Positions 1 to 6,273 of a DNA stretch of 36,904 nucleotides are shown here, one piece after another. The notes beneath the pieces were generated by a model. The model was not told the DNA's origin. It saw nothing but the letters and a program-made list of their open reading frames with translations, and did not search any database. The stretch comes from Mesorhizobium loti. GTDB lineage: Bacteria; Pseudomonadota; Alphaproteobacteria; Rhizobiales; Rhizobiaceae. The stretch lies in assembly GCF_003148495.1 (NCBI RefSeq), contig NZ_QGGH01000025.1, forward strand, positions 1 to 36,904, read 5' to 3'. Every line of letters starts with the position of its first letter. Within the stretch, counting starts at the first letter, position 1. The position numbers were made by a program, and so were the translations under genes.

Positions 1-228
1 CTCGGCACGCAGTTCGGCAAGCCGCTTTTCGATTTCCGTGCGCTGGATCTGCATGATCTCGCCTTCGTAGACCATGCCGTCGCCTGTCGCGACCAGTGGC
101 GGGACATCCGCTGCCGCCAGACCGATGAGACGGGCTCCAAATCGCTCCGCAAGCTCGATCCCCAATCTCACCATGGCCGCCGGAGGTGCATCTACCGCGA
201 GGTTCACGATAATCGACTTGTAGGACAT
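1..228 (-). CDS. Universal stress protein, N-terminal part (runs off the left edge)
   Basis: Reading leftward from an ATG at 226-228, the frame stays open to base 1, giving 76 residues that begin MSYKSIIVNLAVD. The opening beta-strand followed by a helix containing LGIELAERFGARLIGL is the typical start of a UspA domain, and the charged helix at residues 55-76 fits the linker seen in the tandem USPs nearby. The nucleotide-binding motif would lie beyond the window. Members of this family bind ATP or act as stress-survival factors in the cytoplasm. An FNR-like box at 293-306 lies about 71 bases upstream of the start and probably controls it. The family call is fairly secure; whether it is a one- or two-domain USP cannot be seen. 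Confidence 0.8.
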   Translation of the reverse strand, partial: MSYKSIIVNLAVDAPPAAMVRLGIELAERFGARLIGLAAADVPPLVATGDGMVYEGEIMQIQRTEIEKRLAELRAE

Positions 229-292
229 AGCAGGCGCCTTTCACTGGAACCGTCGAATGCATGATGAAGTGCACCCGCTGGCACTCGACGCC

Positions 293-306
293 TTGATGCC
301 GGTCAA
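293..306. promoter_or_regulatory. FNR/FixK-like box (TTGATGCCGGTCAA)
   Basis: The left half is a perfect TTGAT and the right half is GTCAA, one base off ATCAA, with the standard N4 spacer. Its centre is about 71 bases upstream of the minus-strand USP start at 228, the distance seen for other boxes in the window. The same GTCAA half-site recurs at 22969-22982. It probably serves the leftward USP, leaving the perfect box at 359-372 for the rightward genes. Confidence 0.55.
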
Positions 307-358
307 ACACGCGCCGATTGCGGGCCGCCTTCGAGAGGGCTCGCATCCTGTTTGCTCA

Positions 359-372
359 TTGATCGTGATCAA
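359..372. promoter_or_regulatory. Perfect FNR/FixK box (TTGATCGTGATCAA)
   Basis: This is a perfect TTGAT-N4-ATCAA palindrome. Its centre is about 57 bases before the ATG at 423. With activator binding at -41.5 the transcript would start near 407, just before the AAGGAG ribosome site at 410-415. It probably activates the lipoyl-like gene and the eRF1-like gene behind it. Confidence 0.8.
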
Positions 373-422
373 GGACCGCGGTGGCGACGGGAATATCATT
401 CGACCGCATAAGGAGAATTGCG

Positions 423-671
423 ATGCAGTATATCAAGGTCGACGAAGCGCTATGGGCGTCCAGCATGTTGCCCGAGGGCATTCTGGAGCGTTGGTTCATT
501 GACAGCGGTGACGATATCGAGGCCGGTGAGCGAATAGCCGAAGTCCGAATTGAGGACGCGCTGCACGAGATTGTCGCGCCGGCAGCTGGCCGCGCGACGA
601 TCGTCGCCACAGCGAATGCCGTCATCGAACCCGGCTCGATCCTGGCAACGCTGGAGTCTCAGTCCGTGTGA
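423..671 (+). CDS. Lipoyl/biotinyl-domain-like small protein lacking the attachment lysine
   Basis: This is an 82-residue protein starting at the ATG at 423, with AAGGAG seven bases upstream. Its fold pattern matches a free-standing lipoyl domain: residues 17-60 contain a hydrophobic strand, the turn DSGDDIEAGE, then AEVRIEDALHEIVAPAAG, which lines up with the EIETDKATVEVEAPADG region of E2 lipoyl domains. At the place of the modified lysine in ETDKA there is Asp45 (IEDA), so it should not carry lipoate or biotin. It may be a structural or regulatory relative, not a swinging arm. It follows a perfect FNR box and is probably co-transcribed with the eRF1-like gene at 737. Family call good, role unknown. 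Confidence 0.75.
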   Translation: MQYIKVDEALWASSMLPEGILERWFIDSGDDIEAGERIAEVRIEDALHEIVAPAAGRATIVATANAVIEPGSILATLESQSV

Positions 672-736
672 GGCAAGCGGCGCCTCACCGCGTCGATTGC
701 GCGCATCCTCCAACCAAAACTCAAGGATCCATAGAC

Positions 737-1123
737 ATGCAGACCCAACATGCCGTCGCCTGGCTGGACCATCGCGAAGCCAAGGTGTTTTTCTTCAATC
801 GTGACACAGCGGAGAGCCTGAGGCTTGCCACCACGCTTGCGCATCATCAGACCCACAACAAGGCAGGCACCGTCGACGGCAAGCGTGCACCGGAAAACCA
901 GTCCTTCTACCACGACGTCGTCGACGCCCTGCAGCCTGCGAGGGAATGGTTGATCGTGGGGCCGGGATCGGCAAAGGATGAACTGGCCAAGCATATCCGC
1001 GACCACCATCCCCACTTGAACGATCGCATTGTCGGCGTCGAACCGGCGGATCATCCAACGGAGGCCCAGATCGTGGCGCATGCACGAACGTTCTTCCGTG
1101 CCGCCGACCGAATGTTGCCCTAG
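737..1123 (+). CDS. eRF1/Pelota-like 'translational machinery' protein
   Basis: The protein has 128 residues. The ATG at 737 is chosen because AAGGAT lies 8 bases upstream and homologues I recall begin with a short polar tail before AVAWLDHREAKVFFF. Its strand-helix pattern, with WLIVGPGSAKDELAKHI and a late DHPTEAQIVAHARTFF segment, resembles the small bacterial proteins related to domain 3 of archaeal eRF1/Pelota, often annotated as translational machinery protein. Their biochemical role is not established; a link to ribosomes under stress is a guess from the fold. It sits 65 bases behind the lipoyl-like gene in the same direction, so the pair is likely one transcript under the FNR box at 359-372. 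Confidence 0.65.
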   Translation: MQTQHAVAWLDHREAKVFFFNRDTAESLRLATTLAHHQTHNKAGTVDGKRAPENQSFYHDVVDALQPAREWLIVGPGSAKDELAKHIRDHHPHLNDRIVGVEPADHPTEAQIVAHARTFFRAADRMLP

Positions 1124-1206
1124 CTCGGTCTGGGGCTGCTCTGCTGGGGCCGCGATCGGCCCGCGGAGCCGTCAGACTCGGGCGCCTGCCGTCTCCGTGG
1201 CCTCGA

Positions 1207-1560
1207 TCACGGTTGCTGCAAGCTGCTGATATAGGCGATGATTGCCTCGATCTGGTCGGGGCTGGCAACCCACTCAGGCATGTCCGGATGGCCGGTCGAA
1301 ATGCCTTCGGCGAGTGCTTCCTCGAGATCCGTAATCGGATAGCGCTTCGACAGGGTGCGAAAGGCGGGCGCGTCGGGATGGCTGCTCTTGTCGGTTTCTC
1401 CAATGGCGTGGCAGCGGGCGCAATTGACTTCCACCAACGCCTTTCCATGTTCCGTTACGCCATCGGCCAGGGCTGGCAGTACGGAACCAAGCAACACCAC
1501 AGTCAGCGCGGGAACCCATAGACGACGCCCGTGACCATCACTGCTCATACAGGCGTTCAT
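1207..1560 (-). CDS. Periplasmic class I cytochrome c
   Basis: The start at 1560 is preceded by GCGGAGG about 10 bases upstream and gives 117 residues. Residues 12-32 form a signal peptide (a hydrophobic stretch ending LPALA before DG). The haem site is C47-A-R-C50-H51, and Met94 in HPDMPEW is the likely sixth haem ligand, giving a small monohaem cytochrome c that carries electrons in the periplasm. It lies 25 bases behind the phasin gene on the same strand and probably shares its transcript and the FNR box at 2044-2057. Its partner oxidase or dehydrogenase is not in the window. A second cytochrome c is encoded at 5822..6220. Confidence 0.88.
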   Translation of the reverse strand: MNACMSSDGHGRRLWVPALTVVLLGSVLPALADGVTEHGKALVEVNCARCHAIGETDKSSHPDAPAFRTLSKRYPITDLEEALAEGISTGHPDMPEWVASPDQIEAIIAYISSLQQP

Positions 1561-1585
1561 GGTTGCAGGCCTCCGCATTTCCGAT

Positions 1586-1972
1586 CTACGCGACCGTCTT
1601 CGCCGCCACATCCTCGATAGCGGTTTTGGCTTCCCTGCGCACGCGCCTGGCCGTTTCCGAAGCGAGCTTGGAAGTCAGTGCCGCAACCTTGCCGGCTTCC
1701 GTGGCGTATTCCGATGCCGCATTCTGCAGGAAGGTGGAGAAGATGTCGAAGGCGTCGTTGAACTCGGAACCGTCGATGAGATCCTCGGCAAGCTTAACAT
1801 CCTGCTCGTAACGATGTTTCAGAAACGCGAGCGTTTCGATCTGATAGCGCATCATCGCCTTGAAGGTGTGGGCCTGAAGAGACGCGGCAGCGAGAATGAG
1901 CTTCTGGCCATTTTCCGCTATCGGCAAGGGTTGCATGCCGAATTGCGACGGCTCTGGATGGGTCTGCATCAT
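1586..1972 (-). CDS. Phasin-family protein
   Basis: This is a 128-residue, almost entirely helical protein without a signal peptide. The stretch from about residue 22 to 125 is amphipathic (LILAAASLQAHTFKAMMRYQIETLAFLKHRYEQD and so on), rich in Ala and charged residues and free of cysteine, as in phasins that coat polyhydroxyalkanoate granules. Two consecutive ATGs (1972 and 1969) are possible starts; GGAG lies 8 bases before the first. A perfect FNR box at 2044-2057 is 78 bases upstream. Control by oxygen would fit storage-polymer use as a reductant sink under hypoxia, but no PHA synthase lies nearby, so this link is inferred. Confidence 0.75.
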   Translation of the reverse strand: MMQTHPEPSQFGMQPLPIAENGQKLILAAASLQAHTFKAMMRYQIETLAFLKHRYEQDVKLAEDLIDGSEFNDAFDIFSTFLQNAASEYATEAGKVAALTSKLASETARRVRREAKTAIEDVAAKTVA

Positions 1973-2043
1973 CGGTTACTCCATTGTGAGGCGGCAAACA
2001 AAGTGCCCGCCAGACAACGCTACCGCCATTCGCCGTCAGGTCG

Positions 2044-2057
2044 TTGATCAGGATCAA
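2044..2057. promoter_or_regulatory. Perfect FNR/FixK box (TTGATCAGGATCAA)
   Basis: A perfect TTGAT-N4-ATCAA palindrome in the divergent region between the phasin (leftward) and a USP (rightward). Its centre is 78 bases from the phasin start, so activation from -41.5 would start the leftward transcript near 2009. A second box at 2121-2134 suits the rightward gene. Confidence 0.8.
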
Positions 2058-2120
2058 CAGGCGCATGACCTTTGCCGGAATGCACGGGCAGTCGAGCGCC
2101 ATCTGGTCTCGTTGCCTTGT

Positions 2121-2134
2121 TTGACGCGCATCAA
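2121..2134. promoter_or_regulatory. FNR/FixK-like box (TTGACGCGCATCAA)
   Basis: One base off the consensus in the left half (TTGAC), perfect ATCAA on the right. The centre is 62 bases upstream of the USP ATG at 2190, close to the spacing of the other boxes in front of rightward genes (56-62). Confidence 0.7.
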
Positions 2135-2189
2135 GGCCCTTGCCCCTTCTTCGTGGCTAGCTCGCTTCAACCGAAAAAGGGCTGCAGCG

Positions 2190-3014
2190 ATGGCTTTCAA
2201 GACGATCATGGTTCAACTGGACGTGGACACCATCGCCGCGCCGCTCATCTCGATGGCGTGGGATTTCGCTCAACGGCATGAGGCCGATCTGATCGGCTTC
2301 TGCGCGGCCGAGCCGCATTTTGTCATGCCAACCGGCGCCGACGACAGGGCCGCGACCAAGGCGATGTGGTCCCAGCTGGAGGAGATAGAAGGTCGCCTCA
2401 ATTGCTTGAGCGAGGAATTCCTAAGCGCTGTCAATGGCAGCAATCGCGCCTCGTGGCGCGGCGAAATAGGAAATCCTACCTGGCAGCTTGCGCTCAATGC
2501 ACGTGCCGCCGACCTGATTGTAACTGGCTCGCCAATGATCGATCTGGTGGTCGACCACCACCGCACCCTGGACACCGCAAGCCTGATCCTTGCGGCAGGC
2601 CGTCCGATACTTGTGGCGTCGGAAACCCCTGCCCCAGTCAAGGCTGAAAGCATCCTGATTGCATGGACTGACACGCGGGAAGCGCGACGTGCCGTCGTCG
2701 ACGCCATGCCCTTCCTGATCACCGCCAGGGATGTTGTGATCGCCACCGTGGACAATGGAGGCCCTGCACCTCGGGAAAATGTTGCGGATGTCGAACTCTT
2801 CCTGACACGCCACGGGGTGAAGGCGCGATCGGAAGTCTTGGATTCGCGCCGCTCCGAACCGGCGGAAATCCTGCTCCAGATCGGACAGGAGATTGCGGCC
2901 GATCTCATTGTGCTCGGCGGCTATGGTCATAGCCGTGTGCGTGAAACGACTTTTGGCGGTGTGACGCGCTCGGTACTCCAGAGCGGGTCGTTCCATCGGC
3001 TCATCTCAAATTGA
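2190..3014 (+). CDS. Tandem-domain universal stress protein
   Basis: This is a 274-residue cytoplasmic protein starting MAFKTIMVQLD. Two UspA-like halves are visible: residues 1 to about 145, degenerate in the nucleotide motif (DLIVTGSPMIDLVVDH), and about 150-274, which ends with LIVLGGYGHSRVRETTFGGVTRSVL, the G-x2-G-x9-G-(S/T) ATP-binding signature. The frame is open further upstream but that part shows no USP similarity, and the ATG at 2190 fits the box at 2121-2134. USPs of this type support survival in energy-starved or hypoxic cells; the precise activity is not known. The FNR-controlled DUF2267/PRTase unit follows. Confidence 0.9.
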   Translation: MAFKTIMVQLDVDTIAAPLISMAWDFAQRHEADLIGFCAAEPHFVMPTGADDRAATKAMWSQLEEIEGRLNCLSEEFLSAVNGSNRASWRGEIGNPTWQLALNARAADLIVTGSPMIDLVVDHHRTLDTASLILAAGRPILVASETPAPVKAESILIAWTDTREARRAVVDAMPFLITARDVVIATVDNGGPAPRENVADVELFLTRHGVKARSEVLDSRRSEPAEILLQIGQEIAADLIVLGGYGHSRVRETTFGGVTRSVLQSGSFHRLISN

Positions 3015-3041
3015 GATAGCGCACCGCTGAGTTGAGGCCAA

Positions 3042-3055
3042 TTGATCCGGCGCAA
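3042..3055. promoter_or_regulatory. FNR/FixK-like box (TTGATCCGGCGCAA)
   Basis: Perfect TTGAT left half, degenerate right half CGCAA with the N4 spacer. The centre is 62 bases before the ATG at 3111, in the gap after the USP gene. The same CGCAA half recurs at 33578-33591 in front of another USP, which makes the degeneracy look tolerated and not random. Confidence 0.5.
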
Positions 3056-3110
3056 TGCGCAGACGCCTGCGACGTTTGATGATGGAGGTGGAAACTTCAA
3101 GGAGCACGTC

Positions 3111-3545
3111 ATGAGCCAGATGTCCCATACCTCCTTTGCCGGCTTCACCCACTCTGCCCAGCAGGCGCAGCAGTGGGTCAACGAGCTTGCCAGGGATCTT
3201 TGCTGGAGCGAACCGAGCGCGTGCCGCCTCCTGAGGTCAGTTTTGCATACGGTGCGAGACTGGCTGTCGCTGGCGGAAACGGCCGATCTGTCGGCGCAAC
3301 TGCCTGTTTTGATTCGTGGCATCTACTTCGAAGGCTGGAATCCATCGGTGCCTGCGTGCGAGCGCAAGAAAAGTGATTTTGTCCTCAGCGTCAGAACCAG
3401 TTTCGGTTATGATGACGACGTCGATTTCGATGTCGCGATCAACGCGGTGTTCAAGCTTCTCGACCGTCATATTTCGCACGGCGAAATAGTGCAGGTCAGA
3501 AACTCGATGAAGAAGTCACTTCGAAAATTGTGGCCGGTGGATTGA
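3111..3545 (+). CDS. DUF2267 family protein
   Basis: The protein has 144 residues, starting at the ATG at 3111 with AAGGAGC ten bases upstream. It carries the DUF2267 pattern: helix with QQAQQWVNELARDLCW, then ACRLLRSVLHTVRDWLSLAETADLSAQLPVLIRGIYFEGW near residues 40-80, followed by an acidic FGYDDDVDFDVAINAVFKLLDRHIS segment. Proteins of this family are small, helical and of unknown function, and commonly sit beside USPs and PRTases in stress loci. It begins a tight run: 3 bases separate it from the phosphoribosyltransferase gene, and 11 more bases separate that gene from the flavin-binding gene. Confidence 0.8.
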   Translation: MSQMSHTSFAGFTHSAQQAQQWVNELARDLCWSEPSACRLLRSVLHTVRDWLSLAETADLSAQLPVLIRGIYFEGWNPSVPACERKKSDFVLSVRTSFGYDDDVDFDVAINAVFKLLDRHISHGEIVQVRNSMKKSLRKLWPVD

Positions 3546-3548
3546 TCG

Positions 3549-4283
3549 ATGTTTCGGGACCGGCAAGAGGCTGGAGAGAAGCTCGGCATGGAGTTGAGCA
3601 AGCTTCAACTGCACCGGCCTGTCGTGCTGGCATTGCCGCGAGGTGGGGTTCCTGTCGCGGCGGAAGTGGCCAAGGCTCTCAATGCTCCTCTCGATCTACT
3701 CATCGTCCGTAAGGTCGGCGCCCCTGGCAATTCCGAACTGGCTGTTGCCGCAATCGTCGATGGCGAGCCTGGGGACGTCGTGTTGAACCGTGAGATCGTC
3801 GAGGCTTACGCGCTCGACAACGACGAGCTTCGTGTCTTGATCGCCAAAGAACGCCCTGAACTTGAACACAGGTGCCTTGCCTATCGAGGCAACCGGCGGC
3901 CCCTGTCGATCACCGGCAAGACAGCGATCATAGTGGATGACGGTGCAGCGACCGGTACAACCATGAAGGTCGCAGTTCGCGCTCTCAAGCGCCGGTCACC
4001 GCGGGAAATCATCGTGGCTCTTCCTGTTTCACCGCAGGAGACAGTAGCTGACCTGGCACGGGAAGCGGATCGTGTGGTTTGCCTCAGTCAGCCAGGACAG
4101 TTCCATGCCCTGAGTTACCATTACCTTCGGTTTCCTCAGCTCTCCGACAGCGATGTCGCCGCTGCGATGGACGAGGCTATTCGGTCGCAAAGAGCCGGAC
4201 AGCATCGAAGTGCGCAACACGCCGCTGGCCATGGCTCAAAAGCCACCACAAAATCAAAGACACGGGACAACCGCGAGAAATAG
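3549..4283 (+). CDS. Phosphoribosyltransferase family protein
   Basis: The protein has 244 residues. The PRPP-binding loop is clear: AIIVDDGAATGTT around residues 126-138, two acidic residues (D130, D131) followed by the small-residue loop. An N-terminal ALPRGGVPVAAEVA stretch (residues 28-41) and RKVGAPGNSELAVAAI (54-69) match the type I PRTases that are free-standing in many stress regulons. The base or other acceptor substrate is not known. The last 30 residues are a basic, low-complexity tail (SKATTKSKTRDNREK). It lies 3 bases after the DUF2267 gene and 11 bases before the split-barrel gene, so the three are likely one operon under the box at 3042-3055. Confidence 0.85.
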   Translation: MFRDRQEAGEKLGMELSKLQLHRPVVLALPRGGVPVAAEVAKALNAPLDLLIVRKVGAPGNSELAVAAIVDGEPGDVVLNREIVEAYALDNDELRVLIAKERPELEHRCLAYRGNRRPLSITGKTAIIVDDGAATGTTMKVAVRALKRRSPREIIVALPVSPQETVADLAREADRVVCLSQPGQFHALSYHYLRFPQLSDSDVAAAMDEAIRSQRAGQHRSAQHAAGHGSKATTKSKTRDNREK

Positions 4284-4294
4284 GAGGTCACATC

Positions 4295-4741
4295 ATGCTG
4301 ATCCGCACGCTTTCTGCCTTGGAGTGCACCAAAATACTGACAGCCAATCGTGTTGGCCGCCTGGCATGCGCGAAGGACGGGCAGCCCTACGTCGTGCCCT
4401 TCCACTACGCCCATGCGGATGCTCATCTTTACGCGTTTTCCATGCCGGGCAAGAAGATCGAATGGATGCGAGCCAATCCGCTGGTGTCCGTCCAAGTCGA
4501 TGAACATAGCCAAGGGCGAGGATGGAGAAGCGTCGTCGTCGATGGCCGATACGAAGAGCTACCTGATCGTATCGGTCACAAGCTTGAGCGGGATCATGCT
4601 TGGTCGGTGTTGAGCAAACACGCGGACTGGTGGGAGCCGGGTGCACTCAAGCCGGTCGTTCCTCCCACGGCCGACAGTGCACCGCATGTTTTCTTCCGGA
4701 TCCTCATCGAGCAGGTGTCCGGACGAGAAGCGACCGAGTAG
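4295..4741 (+). CDS. Pyridoxamine 5'-phosphate oxidase-like flavin-binding protein
   Basis: The ATG at 4295 follows a strong TAGGAGG ribosome site and gives 148 residues. The sequence starts MLIRTLSALECTKILTANRVGRLACAKDGQPYVVPFHYAH, the usual opening of the FMN-binding split-barrel group (Pyridox_oxase_2), followed by LYAFSMPGKKIEWMRANPLVSVQVDE. These proteins bind FMN, or in some relatives haem or F420, and the reaction is unknown here. It is the last gene of the DUF2267-PRTase unit; a hairpin at 4776-4798 follows. Flavin-binding and nitroreductase-type proteins are also typical of hypoxia regulons in other bacteria. Confidence 0.82.
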   Translation: MLIRTLSALECTKILTANRVGRLACAKDGQPYVVPFHYAHADAHLYAFSMPGKKIEWMRANPLVSVQVDEHSQGRGWRSVVVDGRYEELPDRIGHKLERDHAWSVLSKHADWWEPGALKPVVPPTADSAPHVFFRILIEQVSGREATE

Positions 4742-4775
4742 GTCGCTCGACCAATTGGTTGCGGGAAATGGAATG

Positions 4776-4798
4776 GGCCGGCGCAATCAGCGCCGGCC
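4776..4798. terminator. GC-rich hairpin between convergent genes
   Basis: Nine-base perfect inverted repeat GGCCGGCGC / GCGCCGGCC around the loop AATCA. It lies 34 bases after the flavin-binding gene and 13 bases before the end of the convergent USP gene, so it can act in both directions. There is no T-run on either side, so it is not a classical intrinsic terminator. Confidence 0.55.
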
Positions 4799-4811
4799 AT
4801 GACGTGGATTG

Positions 4812-5648
4812 CTAGCGTGCCATCAGGATCGGCAGCGAATGATCGTCAAGCATCGACTTCGTGATGCCTCCGAAAATGCGCTCGCGAAACCGGGAATGGC
4901 CATAGGCGCCCATGACCATCAGCTCGGCGGCAACGTCGTCGGCATGCTGGCGAAGCACGTCGGCGACCGAATGGTTCGAGCTCGGCAGCCGGTCGACCGT
5001 AACCTTCACGCCATGCCGGGCAAGATAGGCCGCGGCATCTGCACCTGGCTCCTCGCCATGATGGAACTCATCTTCTATTGGATCGACGATGACAAGGCGC
5101 ACATCATCGGCGCCTCTCAGCATATTGAGCGACTCGCGGACGGCGCGCGATGACTCAAGGCGGGCGTCCCATGCAACGAGGATGCGTTTCGGCTTCAGCG
5201 TCGGGCGCGAGCCCTCGGGAACAAGCAGCATGGGCTTTCCTGACGAGAACAGCACGCCCTGGATGACCTTATCCTTCAGCGTATGGCTTGCCAGCAAATC
5301 CGGCCCCAGAATGGTCAGATCGGCGTAGCGGGCACGCCTTCCGATGACGTCGTCCGCCCATCCCGTGTCGGGATAGTCGTCGCTCAGATCAGCCGATACG
5401 GCGCTCTGGGAGAGAAAGCCGGCGACGTCCGAAATTCGTTTCTCAAGCCTTTTCAGCTCGGCCTGACGTTCCTCCAGCCAGGCTGGCGAGACGACAGCAG
5501 CATACTCACCGCCTGAGGGCGGTGCGGCCAGTTCGAGAACGAGCACGGAGAGATGGGCACCGATCTGTTCGCACAGGTCAGCGGCGAGCTTCAGATCGCC
5601 TTCGCCCTGGTTCGGTCCGGTAACTGTAAGCAGTGTCCTGAAAGTCAC
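4812..5648 (-). CDS. Tandem-domain universal stress protein
   Basis: The protein has 278 residues starting at a GTG (5646-5648) with GAGGAG about 11 bases upstream. Two USP halves: the first ends near DLTILGPDLLASHTLKDKVIQGVLF, the second with LMVMGAYGHSRFRERIFGGITKSML, the nucleotide-binding signature shared almost exactly with the USP at 2190..3014. This group (about 275-280 residues, YGHSR motif) is repeated in the window at least three times. The FNR-like box at 5721-5734 lies 79 bases upstream of the start. It is convergent with the flavin-binding gene and divergent from the cytochrome c gene at 5822. Confidence 0.9.
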   Translation of the reverse strand: MTFRTLLTVTGPNQGEGDLKLAADLCEQIGAHLSVLVLELAAPPSGGEYAAVVSPAWLEERQAELKRLEKRISDVAGFLSQSAVSADLSDDYPDTGWADDVIGRRARYADLTILGPDLLASHTLKDKVIQGVLFSSGKPMLLVPEGSRPTLKPKRILVAWDARLESSRAVRESLNMLRGADDVRLVIVDPIEDEFHHGEEPGADAAAYLARHGVKVTVDRLPSSNHSVADVLRQHADDVAAELMVMGAYGHSRFRERIFGGITKSMLDDHSLPILMAR

Positions 5649-5720
5649 GGCGGCAACTCCTCATTTCGAGTGAAGGCTCGGTCGTGATCTCGTCATTAGC
5701 GAGGGCGCCTGGTGCGTTCA

Positions 5721-5734
5721 TTGCGCTGAATCAA
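5721..5734. promoter_or_regulatory. FNR/FixK-like box (TTGCGCTGAATCAA)
   Basis: Right half is perfect ATCAA; left half TTGCG differs at two bases. The centre is 79 bases from the leftward USP start at 5648. A perfect box for the rightward gene lies 21 bases further on, so each divergent gene has its own site. The same TTGCG-N4-ATCAA form occurs at 10586 and 16444. Confidence 0.6.
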
Positions 5735-5755
5735 ACACCGTGACTGCGGCGGCAT

Positions 5756-5769
5756 TTGATCCGCATCAA
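5756..5769. promoter_or_regulatory. Perfect FNR/FixK box (TTGATCCGCATCAA)
   Basis: Perfect palindrome. The centre is about 60 bases before the ATG of the cytochrome c at 5822, predicting a transcript start near 5804 if the activator binds at -41.5. Confidence 0.8.
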
Positions 5770-5821
5770 CGTGTGCGCAAGCCAAGGCTGTAGGTTCAGT
5801 CGATCAATCGGGGAAACGCAG

Positions 5822-6220
5822 ATGAAATTCCTGATCGCGGCGGCTCTGGCAGGATTGGCCTTCAACGCGGCCGGCGCCCAGGAACTCGGCAACGGCAAGG
5901 CCGAATACATGAACTCATGCGCCGTCTGCCATGGTCCTGAAGGCAAGGGCGATGGACCGTTGGGCGACGAGCTGTTGAAGCGGCCAAGCGACCTGACGCG
6001 CCTCTCCAGGCGCAATGGCGGCGAATTCCCTTATTGGCGCGTGTTTGCCGTGATCGACGGCCGCGCCATGGTGCCGGGGCATGGCGATCGCGACATGCCG
6101 GTCTGGGGCCAGCAATTCCTTCCCGGTGACGTGAAGAAGTATGGCCCGAACGCCGGGGAAATCGTCACCAGGGAACGGATCCATGATCTGGCCGGTTATG
6201 TCGAGACGTTACAGCAATGA
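5822..6220 (+). CDS. Periplasmic cytochrome c
   Basis: The protein has 132 residues. The first 19 (MKFLIAAALAGLAFNAAGA) are a signal peptide. The haem site is C33-A-V-C36-H37, followed by GPEGKGDGPLG, and Met92 in RDMPVWG is the probable axial ligand. The pattern is that of small cytochromes c linked to respiratory or copper oxidase chains. A perfect FNR box precedes it. The next gene starts close behind, with an ATGA overlap possible at 6217-6220, so the two are probably co-transcribed. Which enzyme it serves is not visible here. Confidence 0.88.
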   Translation: MKFLIAAALAGLAFNAAGAQELGNGKAEYMNSCAVCHGPEGKGDGPLGDELLKRPSDLTRLSRRNGGEFPYWRVFAVIDGRAMVPGHGDRDMPVWGQQFLPGDVKKYGPNAGEIVTRERIHDLAGYVETLQQ

Positions 6221-6273
6221 ATGCAGATGGCGGAAACAGTCTCCGCATGACACAGGCATCGAGGAGGCCGGCC

